Source of the DNA: Bacteroidota bacterium
GTDB lineage: Bacteria; Bacteroidota; Bacteroidia; Bacteroidales; F082
DNA: 64,000 nt
Assembly (NCBI GenBank): GCA_016845175.1
Contig: JAERTD010000007.1
Span: forward strand, 36,689-100,688
Reading direction: 5' to 3'
This document shows, piece by piece, positions 27,373 to 36,603 of the stretch. How positions within the stretch are numbered: position 1 is the first letter of the stretch; each line of letters starts with the position of its first letter. A program made the translations under genes and the position numbers. The notes under the pieces were generated by a model that was given only the letters and a program-made list of their open reading frames with translations, did not search any database and was not told the DNA's origin.

Positions 27373-29727
27373 ATGCAAAGAGATATTTTGAAAATAAGAT
27401 CGGTTCTGTTAACATGGCTGTCAAGCTCACTGTTACTGATATCATTTACTTCATTACAAGCCCAACAACAGATGGATGAAATTGACTCAAAAGTAAATCA
27501 GTTGCTATCAGAAATGACACTGGAAGAAAAAGTAGGTCAAATGACTCAAATCACCCTTGGAGTATTGGCTAAGGGAGGCCATGCGGATGAAAGACCCGAA
27601 CCGGTGGAACTGAATCCTGCAGCCTTGGATTCTGCCTTCAATATTTATAAGATTGGTTCTGTATTGAATACAGTTAATAACCGGGCCCGCACACTGGAAT
27701 GGTGGAAGGCTACCATTGATGAACTTCAGGAAAGGTCCATCAAGGCCACAGGGATTCCCATTATTTTTGGAATCGATGCCATACATGGCAATACCTATAC
27801 AGCCGAGAGCACCCTGTATCCTCAACAAATAGGACAAGGTGCTACTTTTAATCCGGAGCTGATCAAACAGCTTAATGCGATTACAGCTTATGAAATGAGG
27901 GCATCCAATATCCCATGGACTTTTTCTCCTGTTCAGGACATGGGGCGTGATCCTCGTGACCCCAGGTTTTGGGAAACCTATGGTGAAGATGTGTTGTTAT
28001 GTCAGACCCTAGGAGCTGCTGCGGTTAAAGGAATTGAAGGCGAGGAAACAATTACCGATCCCTATCACGGTGCCTCATGTCTTAAACACTATCTGGCATA
28101 TAATTCCAATTCCGGCAAGGACAGAAACCCGCTGGATATTTCAGTGAGAGAATTGAAGGAACGTCATGCGGCTTCATTTCAGGCAGCCATAGATGCTGGT
28201 GCGAAAACCATTATGGTGAATTCTGGTCTGATTAATGGCTATCCGGTGCATGCCAATTATGAAATTCTTACCCAGCTGCTAAGGAATGAAATGGGCTTTT
28301 CCGGAATGCTTGTGACCGATTGGGCTGATATCGAGAACCTGCATAACCGCGATAAGGTAGCTTCTTCACATAAAGAAGCAGTTAAACTAGCCATAAATGC
28401 TGGAATTGATATGTCCATGGTACCTTATAATTATCGCTTCTGTGAATACCTCATCGAATTGGTACAGGAAGGAGAAGTGAGTATGGAGCGTATTGACGAA
28501 GCCACTGCACGAATACTTCGCCTAAAGTATGAATTGGGTTTGTTTGAAAAGCCCACCACCGATTTTGCAGACTACCCTGAATTTAGAAGTGAAGCCTTCG
28601 AAAAAACGGCTACCAATGCTGCCCTGGAATCCATCACTCTCCTTAAGAATAAAGAAGGAATATTGCCACTTCCAAAAAGCGCTAAGGTGCTGGTTACAGG
28701 ACCAAATGCTAACAGTATGCGTCCCCTCAACGGAGGGTGGTCCTATTCATGGCAGGGTGAAAAAGTAGAGGAGTTTGCACAGGAATACCATACCTTCCTC
28801 GAGGCCATCGAGCATAAAATAGGTAAGGAAAATGTCAGCTATGAAGAAGGTGTTTCCTATGATATGGAGGGAAAATATTATGAAGAATTTTCCATGGATT
28901 TGGACGCAGTTATACAAGCTGCTGCGACAGTTGATTATGTGTTGTTGTTTCTTGGTGAAAATACCTATTGCGAAAAACCCGGAGACTTACATGATTTGTA
29001 TATATCAGATAATCAAACACAACTGGCGAAAGCACTGGCAAAAACCGGCAAACCGGTCATACTCATACTTAATGAAGGCCGTCCACGGATCATTAGCAAA
29101 TTTGAGTATTTAATGGCTGGTGTATTGCAGACTTATTTACCAGGTAACTACGGAGGTGATGCCTTGGCAGAAATCATTTTTGGTGATGCTTGTCCCAGTG
29201 GTAAATTACCCTATACCTACCCCATGTTTCCCAATTCCTTGATTACTTACGACTATAAACCCTCTGAAAAGCAAGAACGCCTGGAAGGTTTGTACAATTA
29301 TGAATCGGAAGTAGCCATTCAATATGAGTTTGGGTATGGTCTGAGCTATACCACTTTTGAATACAGCAATTTTAAAGTAGATCGTAAGACCCTATCACCA
29401 GAAAAGCCTCTACAAGTGAGTATTGAGGTTAAGAATACAGGTGAGATGATGGCAAAGGAGGTTGTGATGCTGTATACTTCTGATCGTTATGCAAGTATTA
29501 GTCCTGATAATCGACGGCTCAGAGCTTTTGAAAAGATTGAACTAAAGCCTGGTGAAACAAAAACTGTCTCCTTTAAAGTATCGGTACAAGACCTGGCCTT
29601 CTACAACCGCAACAACCAATTGGTTACCGAAGCCGGAGAATTCATTTTTGAAATCAATGGACATCAGGCCAGTCTTCATCTTGAAAAGGACCAGCGATTC
29701 GATGAACCAAGCAAACTAAAACTCTAA
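27373..29727 (+). CDS. GH3 beta-glucosidase, periplasmic (BglX-like)
   Basis: The 784-residue exo-acting hydrolase has a signal peptide (about 1-30, cleavage near LQAQQ). GH3 N-terminal barrel: EKVGQMTQ, GIPIIFGIDAIHGN, and GFSGMLVTDWADI with the nucleophile Asp (about residue 320). The C-terminal alpha/beta sandwich begins near AALESITLLKNKEGILPLPK, and a fibronectin-III-like domain ends the chain (YGLSYTTFEYSNF onwards). It would release glucose from the non-reducing ends of beta-glucan oligosaccharides in the periplasm. It lies 28 bp downstream of cellobiose phosphorylase, in the same gene run. Confidence 0.92.
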   Translation: MQRDILKIRSVLLTWLSSSLLLISFTSLQAQQQMDEIDSKVNQLLSEMTLEEKVGQMTQITLGVLAKGGHADERPEPVELNPAALDSAFNIYKIGSVLNTVNNRARTLEWWKATIDELQERSIKATGIPIIFGIDAIHGNTYTAESTLYPQQIGQGATFNPELIKQLNAITAYEMRASNIPWTFSPVQDMGRDPRDPRFWETYGEDVLLCQTLGAAAVKGIEGEETITDPYHGASCLKHYLAYNSNSGKDRNPLDISVRELKERHAASFQAAIDAGAKTIMVNSGLINGYPVHANYEILTQLLRNEMGFSGMLVTDWADIENLHNRDKVASSHKEAVKLAINAGIDMSMVPYNYRFCEYLIELVQEGEVSMERIDEATARILRLKYELGLFEKPTTDFADYPEFRSEAFEKTATNAALESITLLKNKEGILPLPKSAKVLVTGPNANSMRPLNGGWSYSWQGEKVEEFAQEYHTFLEAIEHKIGKENVSYEEGVSYDMEGKYYEEFSMDLDAVIQAAATVDYVLLFLGENTYCEKPGDLHDLYISDNQTQLAKALAKTGKPVILILNEGRPRIISKFEYLMAGVLQTYLPGNYGGDALAEIIFGDACPSGKLPYTYPMFPNSLITYDYKPSEKQERLEGLYNYESEVAIQYEFGYGLSYTTFEYSNFKVDRKTLSPEKPLQVSIEVKNTGEMMAKEVVMLYTSDRYASISPDNRRLRAFEKIELKPGETKTVSFKVSVQDLAFYNRNNQLVTEAGEFIFEINGHQASLHLEKDQRFDEPSKLKL

Positions 29728-29760
29728 AATAAGAGCAATCTACATCCCAAAGTAACCCCT

Positions 29761-31320
29761 ATGAAAGAGAATAGAGCCTATATAATCCTGATTTCGCTGA
29801 TCGTTGCCCTTGGAGGTTTCTTAATGGGATTTGATGCCTCGGTGATTTCAGGAGTAGTGAAGTTTATTGAACCCGAATTCAATTTATCGAAGATAGAATT
29901 GGGATGGGCCGTTAGCTCTCTAACACTCACGGCTACTCTTGCAATGATGATCGCAGGTCCCTTAAGCGATAAATATGGTCGGAAACGCCTGTTGTCAGTG
30001 GCTGCTATACTATATGCCATTTCAGCCATTGCATCAGCTATGGCGCCTTCATTTGTATTTCTGGTGGTGGCACGTATGCTTGGTGGTTTTGGTGTGGGAG
30101 CCTCCCTGATCATTGCCCCCATGTATATTGCAGAAACTGCCCCGGCCAAATTAAGGGGGACCATGGTATCATTTAACCAATTGAATATAGTCATTGGTAT
30201 CTCTGCGGCCTTCTTTACCAATTATCTCATTCTGAAATGGGGTCAATCGGATGCTTCCTGGGCACATTCACTTAAACTCGACCAACACAACTGGAGATGG
30301 ATGCTTGGACTGGAAGCCCTCCCGGCACTGATTTATTTCATTGCCCTTTTTGCAGTGCCCAGAAGCCCCAGATGGCTGGTGATGAAAGGTAAAGAAACAG
30401 AAGCCTTTAAAACCATGATAAGGGCAGCGGGTGAAGAGGCAGCGAAGAAAGATTTCATAGAAATAAAAGAAAGCCTACAGGCCTCTAAGGAAAAGAAAAA
30501 AGCCAGGCTCAGGGATATTTTTAGTCCGGCACTTCGAACTGTGTTAACCATTGGAATTGTGTTGGCCATTTTACAGCAAATCACAGGTATAAACTCTGTG
30601 TTCTTTTATGCTCCTATGATTTTTGAACAATCAGGTATTGGTACCGATGCTGCATTTTCACAGGCCATCTACGTGGGTCTGATTAATCTGGTATTTACCC
30701 TGGTAGCCATAGCCCTGATTGATAAATTTGGTCGCAAACCCCTGTTGACTATTGGAATGATTGGAATTACCCTGTCTATGTTTTTATTGTCATACGGATT
30801 TGGGTCAGCCACCTATACTCTAAATGAAGAAGCCATTGCTCAGTTGCAGATGGAGCCACATCAGGAAGCCTTAGATGGGATGCTGGGAAAAACTTTTGAT
30901 AACGATACTGATTTCAAGTCAGCATTAGTCTCCGCCATGGGTCAGGACAATTTCATTGAAAACAAAGGCGAGTTGTTGAAAGCATCCATAGAGTTGAATG
31001 CCAGCTTGATACTCTTGGGAATATTGGCCTTTGTGGCCTCTTTCGCAGTATCTATAGGACCCGTTATGTGGGTGATGTTTTCTGAATTATTTCCCAATGC
31101 CGTCAGAGCCATTGCTATTTCATTCGTAGGATTCATCAATTCAGTAATTAGTTTTGGGGTTCAATTGATATTTCCCTGGGAGCTTGAAGTATTGGGTAGT
31201 TCGGTCACATTCTTGATATATGGCATGTTTGCAGCTGCAGGACTGATCTTTATATTGATAAAAGTCCCAGAGACCAAGGGTAAGTCTTTGGAGGAACTGG
31301 AACAAATCTTAACAAAATAA
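29761..31320 (+). CDS. MFS sugar porter (glucose/xylose type)
   Basis: This 519-residue, 12-helix inner-membrane transporter belongs to the sugar porter family. Signature segments are DKYGRKRLL (loop 2-3), PMYIAETAPAKLRGTMVSFNQLNIVIGI (helix 4-5), PRSPRWLVMKGKE, QQITGINSVFFYAPMIFEQSG (helix 7, substrate binding), DKFGRKPLL and PETKGKSLEELEQI at the C-terminus. The roughly 60-residue insert between helices 9 and 10 (about 360-410) is seen in other Bacteroidota members. It probably carries the glucose made by GH3 into the cytoplasm by proton symport. It is co-transcribed: the next gene begins 6 bp after its stop. Confidence 0.92.
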   Translation: MKENRAYIILISLIVALGGFLMGFDASVISGVVKFIEPEFNLSKIELGWAVSSLTLTATLAMMIAGPLSDKYGRKRLLSVAAILYAISAIASAMAPSFVFLVVARMLGGFGVGASLIIAPMYIAETAPAKLRGTMVSFNQLNIVIGISAAFFTNYLILKWGQSDASWAHSLKLDQHNWRWMLGLEALPALIYFIALFAVPRSPRWLVMKGKETEAFKTMIRAAGEEAAKKDFIEIKESLQASKEKKKARLRDIFSPALRTVLTIGIVLAILQQITGINSVFFYAPMIFEQSGIGTDAAFSQAIYVGLINLVFTLVAIALIDKFGRKPLLTIGMIGITLSMFLLSYGFGSATYTLNEEAIAQLQMEPHQEALDGMLGKTFDNDTDFKSALVSAMGQDNFIENKGELLKASIELNASLILLGILAFVASFAVSIGPVMWVMFSELFPNAVRAIAISFVGFINSVISFGVQLIFPWELEVLGSSVTFLIYGMFAAAGLIFILIKVPETKGKSLEELEQILTK

Positions 31321-31326
31321 AACCAC

Positions 31327-32658
31327 ATGAAAACCACTTGCCTCACATCATTCGGGATGTTGGTCTTTGGTTTATGGTTCATGGTTTCATGCCAGGGACC
31401 CCAAACAAAGAAGAACCAAGAGTCATCTGATACCGTAACTAAGGTGGAGTTAAAACTGGAAAACGGTCAATATCAATTGTATTGCAACAACCAGCCATTT
31501 TATTTGAAGGGTGCAGGCTTGGAATTCGGAAATATTTCGAGTTTGAAGAAGCATGGTGGCAATAGTTTCAGAACCTGGCGTGTAGACAATGGAAAAGTAT
31601 CTGGAAAAACAGTACTTGATGAAGCCCACAACAATGGTTTATTGGTTTGTATGGGAATAGAAATTGCACGCGAGCGGCATGGATTTGATTACAACGATAG
31701 CCTGGCGGTCAGGGCACAGTTTGAAAGGGTCAAAAAGGATGTGCTGGAACTGAAGGATCATCCTGCCTTAATGATGTGGGGCATAGGCAACGAATTAAAC
31801 CTGCATTATAAGAATCCCAAAGTGTGGGATGCAGTAAACGAAATTGCCAAAATGATCCATGAAATAGATCCCAACCATCCGGTAACCACCATGTTGGCTG
31901 GGGCTGGTAAGGCTGAAATACAAATACTATCAGAAAGATGTCCAGACCTTGATTTGCTCTCCTTTCAGCTCTATGGTGATATTGTCAATTTACCGGAATA
32001 TCTCAAGAAAAGTGGGTATAAAGGGGCATATATTGTCTCCGAATGGGGGGCCACCGGCCATTGGGAAGTTGAGAAAACTTCTTGGGGAAGACCCATTGAG
32101 CAAAACAGCCATGTAAAAGCAATGGCTTATCAACAAAGATACCATGAGGTTATTGCATCTGATCCTGAGCAATGCATCGGTTCTTTTGTGTTTTTATGGG
32201 GACAAAAGCAAGAAAGAACACCTACCTGGTATGGTGTTTTTATGGAAAATGGTGACAAAACCGAATCTGTGGATGTCATGGAGCATATCTGGACAGCTAA
32301 GTGGCCGGAAAATCGTGCACCTGTCATGCAATCTCTGATGCTGGATAACAAAACAGCTTACCAAAGTGTACAACTCAAAGCCATGCAAAACTATCAGGCA
32401 GAATGTCTGGTGGAAGACCCTGATGGAGATGAGCTTAACTATTCATGGGTAGTCATGAGAGAGGTAGATGATAGCAAGAAAAGCGAGGGTGGAGATTTTG
32501 AACAAAAACCTGAGGTAGTATTAGAATTTACAGATAATACTGTGGGTAATAGCATTGATTTCGAAGTGACTGAACCTGGAGAATACCGATTGTTTATTTA
32601 TGCCAGTGATGCCAAGGGAAGTTCAGCCACGGCAAATATTCCTTTCCTTGTTAAGTAA
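31327..32658 (+). CDS. Clan GH-A glycoside hydrolase lipoprotein with C-terminal Ig-like domain
   Basis: The 443-residue lipoprotein (lipobox VSC, Cys22) has a TIM barrel at about 40-330. Clan GH-A catalytic residues are visible: the acid/base Glu in MMWGIGNELNLHY (about residue 157) and the nucleophile Glu in YIVSEWGATGHW (about residue 239). A beta-sandwich at about 340-443 (NRAPVMQSLML...DPDGDELNYSW) completes it. The family is not certain: the barrel resembles GH2/GH5, and the barrel-plus-Ig layout and beta-glucan setting would also suit GH158 endo-beta-1,3-glucanases. It is probably surface or periplasmic, cutting beta-glucan chains. It overlaps or abuts the second GH94-like gene. Confidence 0.75.
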   Translation: MKTTCLTSFGMLVFGLWFMVSCQGPQTKKNQESSDTVTKVELKLENGQYQLYCNNQPFYLKGAGLEFGNISSLKKHGGNSFRTWRVDNGKVSGKTVLDEAHNNGLLVCMGIEIARERHGFDYNDSLAVRAQFERVKKDVLELKDHPALMMWGIGNELNLHYKNPKVWDAVNEIAKMIHEIDPNHPVTTMLAGAGKAEIQILSERCPDLDLLSFQLYGDIVNLPEYLKKSGYKGAYIVSEWGATGHWEVEKTSWGRPIEQNSHVKAMAYQQRYHEVIASDPEQCIGSFVFLWGQKQERTPTWYGVFMENGDKTESVDVMEHIWTAKWPENRAPVMQSLMLDNKTAYQSVQLKAMQNYQAECLVEDPDGDELNYSWVVMREVDDSKKSEGGDFEQKPEVVLEFTDNTVGNSIDFEVTEPGEYRLFIYASDAKGSSATANIPFLVK

Positions 32659-32670
32659 TTGCTAAGAATT

Positions 32671-35424
32671 ATGAAAGGAAAAACTCATATGAAACCAAAG
32701 ACTTTGTGGAAGTTTACAGAGGATGGCACAGGCAGTTTTATTGCAGCTCATGCAGAGGCAGTATCACGTTTGTATTTTCCTCTAATGAACTCTTCAGGTA
32801 TGAAATCCTGGCTCACACCCGAACTAAAAGGAGATATCTGTAGTTCATTCAGCCACTATCTGAACCCGCCCACGGTAACTGAAGAGTTACATCGTTCGGT
32901 GTCGAGCCGGAACTGTTGGGTTAGTCTAAAGGGTCAGAAACCATGGTCAGCCACAGGAATGAGTAGCTGGCAAAGGGCAGAGAAGTGGGATGCCAACAAG
33001 GAATATTCAGTCGTGGAAGGTCATCCAGGTGCCTTTATAACTAAAAGGGAGCATAAGGATCTGAAAATAGCCTCCAGAATTACCGTTTTCATACCGGAAT
33101 CAAAGGATTTTGTGGAGCTCATGCTGTTGGAGCTTGAAAACAAGTCGGAGCAACCCATGGTATTCGATTTTACCTATGCATTGCCTGTATATGGTCGACA
33201 TGCAGATAATTTTCGAGACCACCGACAGGTGACCACCATGTTTCAGAGAAATTTCGTTGAAAAGTATGGGGTTAGAATCAAACCCAATATGGTGCATGAT
33301 GAACATGGTCATTCACCGAATTCAAAAAACTATTTCGTAGGTGGTGTGGATATGAATGGAGGCTCACCACAACATATATGGGTGAACATGATGGATTTCA
33401 TTGGTGAGGGCGGAAGCCTGGATAATCCGGTGGCCTTGTTTAAGGATCAGAAACCACCACTGTATGAGCCCGAGGAAGTTGATGGTAAGGAAGCCATTGG
33501 GGCTATACAGTTCACTGATATAGAACTGAAAGCTGGTCAAAAAAAGACATTCATCCTGTTTAATGGTATATCCGACCAGGAGAACCATATGGACCACTGG
33601 GTTAAAAGCTACGGTACCCTCACCAAAGCAGAAGCTGCACTTAATGAAACACTGGAATACTGGCAGGATTATACCACCACCATCAAAACAAATACAGCTG
33701 ATACTGATTTTGATCAATGGGTACGTTGGGTTATTTATCAGCTGAAAGCCCGTCAAATATTTGGCAATAGTTTTCTTCCTGACTTCAGTTATGGACGAGG
33801 TGGCCGTGGGTGGCGCGATCTCTGGCAGGATTTATTGTCCATTTTCATGGTGGATCCAGATAGTGCCAGAAGTGAGATTCTGAATAATCTCAAAGGGGTA
33901 CGAATTGATGGAAGCAATGCTACCATTATTGGTTCCGAACCCGGTTCTTTTATTGCTGACAGGAATAATGTGCCACGATCCTGGTGTGATCATGGAACAT
34001 GGCCGGCATTTGCCATCGATTTCTACCTCCAGCAAACAGGAGATTATGAAATCCTGTTTGAAAAGCTACCCTATTGGAAAGATCAATTCACCGCAAGAAG
34101 TACCATCATTCAGACAAACCATGAGCTAGTCCATTCCAATAACCGACAGCTGACCAGCGATAAAGAAATATATACAGGAACTGTATTTGAGCACCTATTA
34201 CTCCAGCAACTTTCGGCCTTTTTTAATGTCGGGGATCACAACATATTGCTCCTTGAAGGAGCCGACTGGAACGATACCTACGATATGGCGAGAGAGAAGG
34301 GTGAATCCGTTGGGTTTTATAGTTTCTACAGTAACAACCTCAAGGCATTGGTGGCAACACTTTTGCATTTGAAAACTACAGGAATACAATCCATAGAACT
34401 GATGGATGAAGCCTTCCTATTGCTTGATGGTCTGGATAAGCAGCAATCAGTGGATTATTCATCTGCTAAGGCTAAACAGGAAAGACTTAGCCTATACTTT
34501 AAAGCCATTAGCCATCAGGTTAAGGGCAGTAAAACAACTGTTGGCATCGATGAGCTTATTAATGATTTGAACAGCAAGTATAAGCATATCAAGTCACTTA
34601 TCAATAAACAGGAATGGGTGCAGATAAATGACCAAATGGGATTCTATAATGGTCATTATGATAATTTGGGTAATCCCATCGATGGAAAACATCTCGATGA
34701 TATTCAAATAGACCTGACCACGCAGGTCATGTGTATTATGCATGGTATGGCAAGCCCCGAACGGATACAATACATACTTAATGCTTGCAATTCCTTGCTG
34801 AAGGATGAGGATGGTCTATGCTATCGCCTTTGCCGGCCTTTTGATGGCCTTGACCTAAACCTGGGAAGACTCACAGGTTTTGTCTATGGATATAAAGAGC
34901 ATGGAAGCAAATGGATGCAACAAAACCTCATGTTGGCTTACGGACTCTGTAAAAGAGGCTTCAATGCGGATGCCTCACAACTTCTGCAGGAAGTTTATCA
35001 GCTGGCTACAGATTCGGCCCGATCCAAAATATTTCCGGGAGTCCCATCATATTTTGAACCCGGAGATCGTGGTGCCTATGCCTATTTAAGCGGATCCTCC
35101 GCCTGGTTGTTACTCAGCCTGACCACACAACTTTTTGGCATTAGAGGAGAGGAAGGCCAGTTATGCTTCCATCCAAAACTGGATCGCCAGTTTTTTGGTG
35201 ACCAGGATATAGTGAGCATACAAACCACTTTTAAAAACAAGAAGTTGATGGTGTATTACCATCTGATCGAAGAGGCCACTTCTTTTAGAATTAAGGAAAT
35301 GAAGATTAATGGGAAGTCCATTAATATAGATCCTTCAAAAGATGGAAAAGTTGTAGTGAGTAGCGCAGACTTTGAGCGCCTGGTCACAAGTGATATCAAT
35401 GAAATATATGTGTACCTGTATTAG
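32671..35424 (+). CDS. GH94-like glycoside phosphorylase, specificity unknown
   Basis: This is a second large phosphorylase of the locus, about 917 residues and without a signal peptide, so cytoplasmic. Barrel motifs match GH94 in outline: GRGGRGWRDLWQDLLSIFMVD corresponds to the [11 protein letters not shown] segment of cellobiose phosphorylase, and LLLEGADWNDTYDMA carries the catalytic Asp. SGSSAWLLLSLT closes the barrel. It is about 110 residues longer than the cellobiose phosphorylase beside it and clearly diverged, so a different linkage is expected. Laminaribiose phosphorylase is a good guess next to a laminarinase-type GH16. ATG 32671 and ATG 32689 (preceded by AAAGGA) are both possible starts. 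Confidence 0.78.
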   Translation: MKGKTHMKPKTLWKFTEDGTGSFIAAHAEAVSRLYFPLMNSSGMKSWLTPELKGDICSSFSHYLNPPTVTEELHRSVSSRNCWVSLKGQKPWSATGMSSWQRAEKWDANKEYSVVEGHPGAFITKREHKDLKIASRITVFIPESKDFVELMLLELENKSEQPMVFDFTYALPVYGRHADNFRDHRQVTTMFQRNFVEKYGVRIKPNMVHDEHGHSPNSKNYFVGGVDMNGGSPQHIWVNMMDFIGEGGSLDNPVALFKDQKPPLYEPEEVDGKEAIGAIQFTDIELKAGQKKTFILFNGISDQENHMDHWVKSYGTLTKAEAALNETLEYWQDYTTTIKTNTADTDFDQWVRWVIYQLKARQIFGNSFLPDFSYGRGGRGWRDLWQDLLSIFMVDPDSARSEILNNLKGVRIDGSNATIIGSEPGSFIADRNNVPRSWCDHGTWPAFAIDFYLQQTGDYEILFEKLPYWKDQFTARSTIIQTNHELVHSNNRQLTSDKEIYTGTVFEHLLLQQLSAFFNVGDHNILLLEGADWNDTYDMAREKGESVGFYSFYSNNLKALVATLLHLKTTGIQSIELMDEAFLLLDGLDKQQSVDYSSAKAKQERLSLYFKAISHQVKGSKTTVGIDELINDLNSKYKHIKSLINKQEWVQINDQMGFYNGHYDNLGNPIDGKHLDDIQIDLTTQVMCIMHGMASPERIQYILNACNSLLKDEDGLCYRLCRPFDGLDLNLGRLTGFVYGYKEHGSKWMQQNLMLAYGLCKRGFNADASQLLQEVYQLATDSARSKIFPGVPSYFEPGDRGAYAYLSGSSAWLLLSLTTQLFGIRGEEGQLCFHPKLDRQFFGDQDIVSIQTTFKNKKLMVYYHLIEEATSFRIKEMKINGKSINIDPSKDGKVVVSSADFERLVTSDINEIYVYLY

Positions 35425-35472
35425 CAGGTTTTATTTAGGACGTCCGTGTATTACGAAACAGCCAACTGAACT

Positions 35473-36585
35473 ATGGAAACTATTGCCTCTCAAAAAACCA
35501 AAAGACTCATTTCTCTGGATGCACTCAGAGGCCTTACCATCATTGGGATGATCCTGGTAAATACACCCGGATCATGGACCTATGTGTATCCACCACTCAG
35601 ACATGCTGAATGGAATGGCCTGACCCCAACGGACCTGGTTTTTCCGTTCTTTTTGTTTGTGGTAGGGGTATCCATAGTGTTGGCCTATACCAAAAGGCTT
35701 GATTCCGGTTTCCCCCAAAACAATATGGTTAAGAAGATTCTTTGGCGCTCAGTACTAATTTTCAGTCTGGGTGTATTGTTGAATTTGATTGGAGGCAACT
35801 TTGAATACCTAAGGTTGCCAGGGGTTCTACAGCGTATTGCCATAGTGTTTTTTAGCTGTGCGCTATTGTTTATTTATACCTCAAGGAATATTCAAATAAT
35901 TGTGGGAGTCATGCTGTTGCTGGGATATTACCTGGCCATGAAGTTTTGCTATGTACCTGAAGTAGGGCGAGGTGTACTTGAGCCGGGCAACAATCTGGCT
36001 GCATGGATCGATAGTAAAATTATTCCTTTCCATATGTATCAGGGAAGCTGGGACCCGGAAGGTATTTTGAGTAGTTTTCCTGCCATCGGAACAGGGATAC
36101 TTGGCATGATGGCAGCCCAAATTCTACTTTGGAAGGATAAGTCCAGGGAGACAAAGGTCTTTGTATTGGTTATTGCAGGTTTGAGTGCTGTGATAGTGGG
36201 CTTGTTGTGGTCACTGGAATTCCCAATAAATAAAAACCTGTGGTCCAGTTCCTATGTGCTGGTGACTGCCGGAATGGCTGCTATATTATGGGCCTTATTA
36301 ATATGGATTATGGATATCCTTGATAACCAAAAATGGGCCTATCCTTCGGTTGTATTTGGCAGTAATGCAATTACAGCCTATGTGCTTTCCTATATTCTCT
36401 TGCTGCCCTTTAATCAAATTCATATGTCCAATGGGGAAACCCTTCAAAGTGGTTTTATGACTGTTCTGATATCTCTGGGAATGGTGCCTGAACTGGCCTC
36501 AGTCTTATGGGCCATAAGCTTCACTTTTCTGTGCTTTTTACCTGTTTTGATCCTGTATAGAAAGAACATATTTATAAAAATTTAG
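35473..36585 (+). CDS. HGSNAT/DUF5009-like membrane acyltransferase
   Basis: The 370-residue protein has about 10 transmembrane helices. RLISLDALRGLTIIGMILVNTPGSW at the N-terminus and NGLTPTDLVFPFFLFVVGVSIVLAY are the hallmarks of the heparan-alpha-glucosaminide N-acetyltransferase-like group (COG4299/DUF5009). The animal homologue moves an acetyl group from cytosolic acetyl-CoA across the membrane onto a sugar. Here it may acetylate or otherwise modify a sugar in the periplasm. It lies between the GH94-like and GH16 genes in the same run, so glucan metabolism is the likely context. The acceptor is unknown. Confidence 0.8.
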   Translation: METIASQKTKRLISLDALRGLTIIGMILVNTPGSWTYVYPPLRHAEWNGLTPTDLVFPFFLFVVGVSIVLAYTKRLDSGFPQNNMVKKILWRSVLIFSLGVLLNLIGGNFEYLRLPGVLQRIAIVFFSCALLFIYTSRNIQIIVGVMLLLGYYLAMKFCYVPEVGRGVLEPGNNLAAWIDSKIIPFHMYQGSWDPEGILSSFPAIGTGILGMMAAQILLWKDKSRETKVFVLVIAGLSAVIVGLLWSLEFPINKNLWSSSYVLVTAGMAAILWALLIWIMDILDNQKWAYPSVVFGSNAITAYVLSYILLLPFNQIHMSNGETLQSGFMTVLISLGMVPELASVLWAISFTFLCFLPVLILYRKNIFIKI

Positions 36586-36603
36586 TTTCAAATATTCCTG
36601 CTC

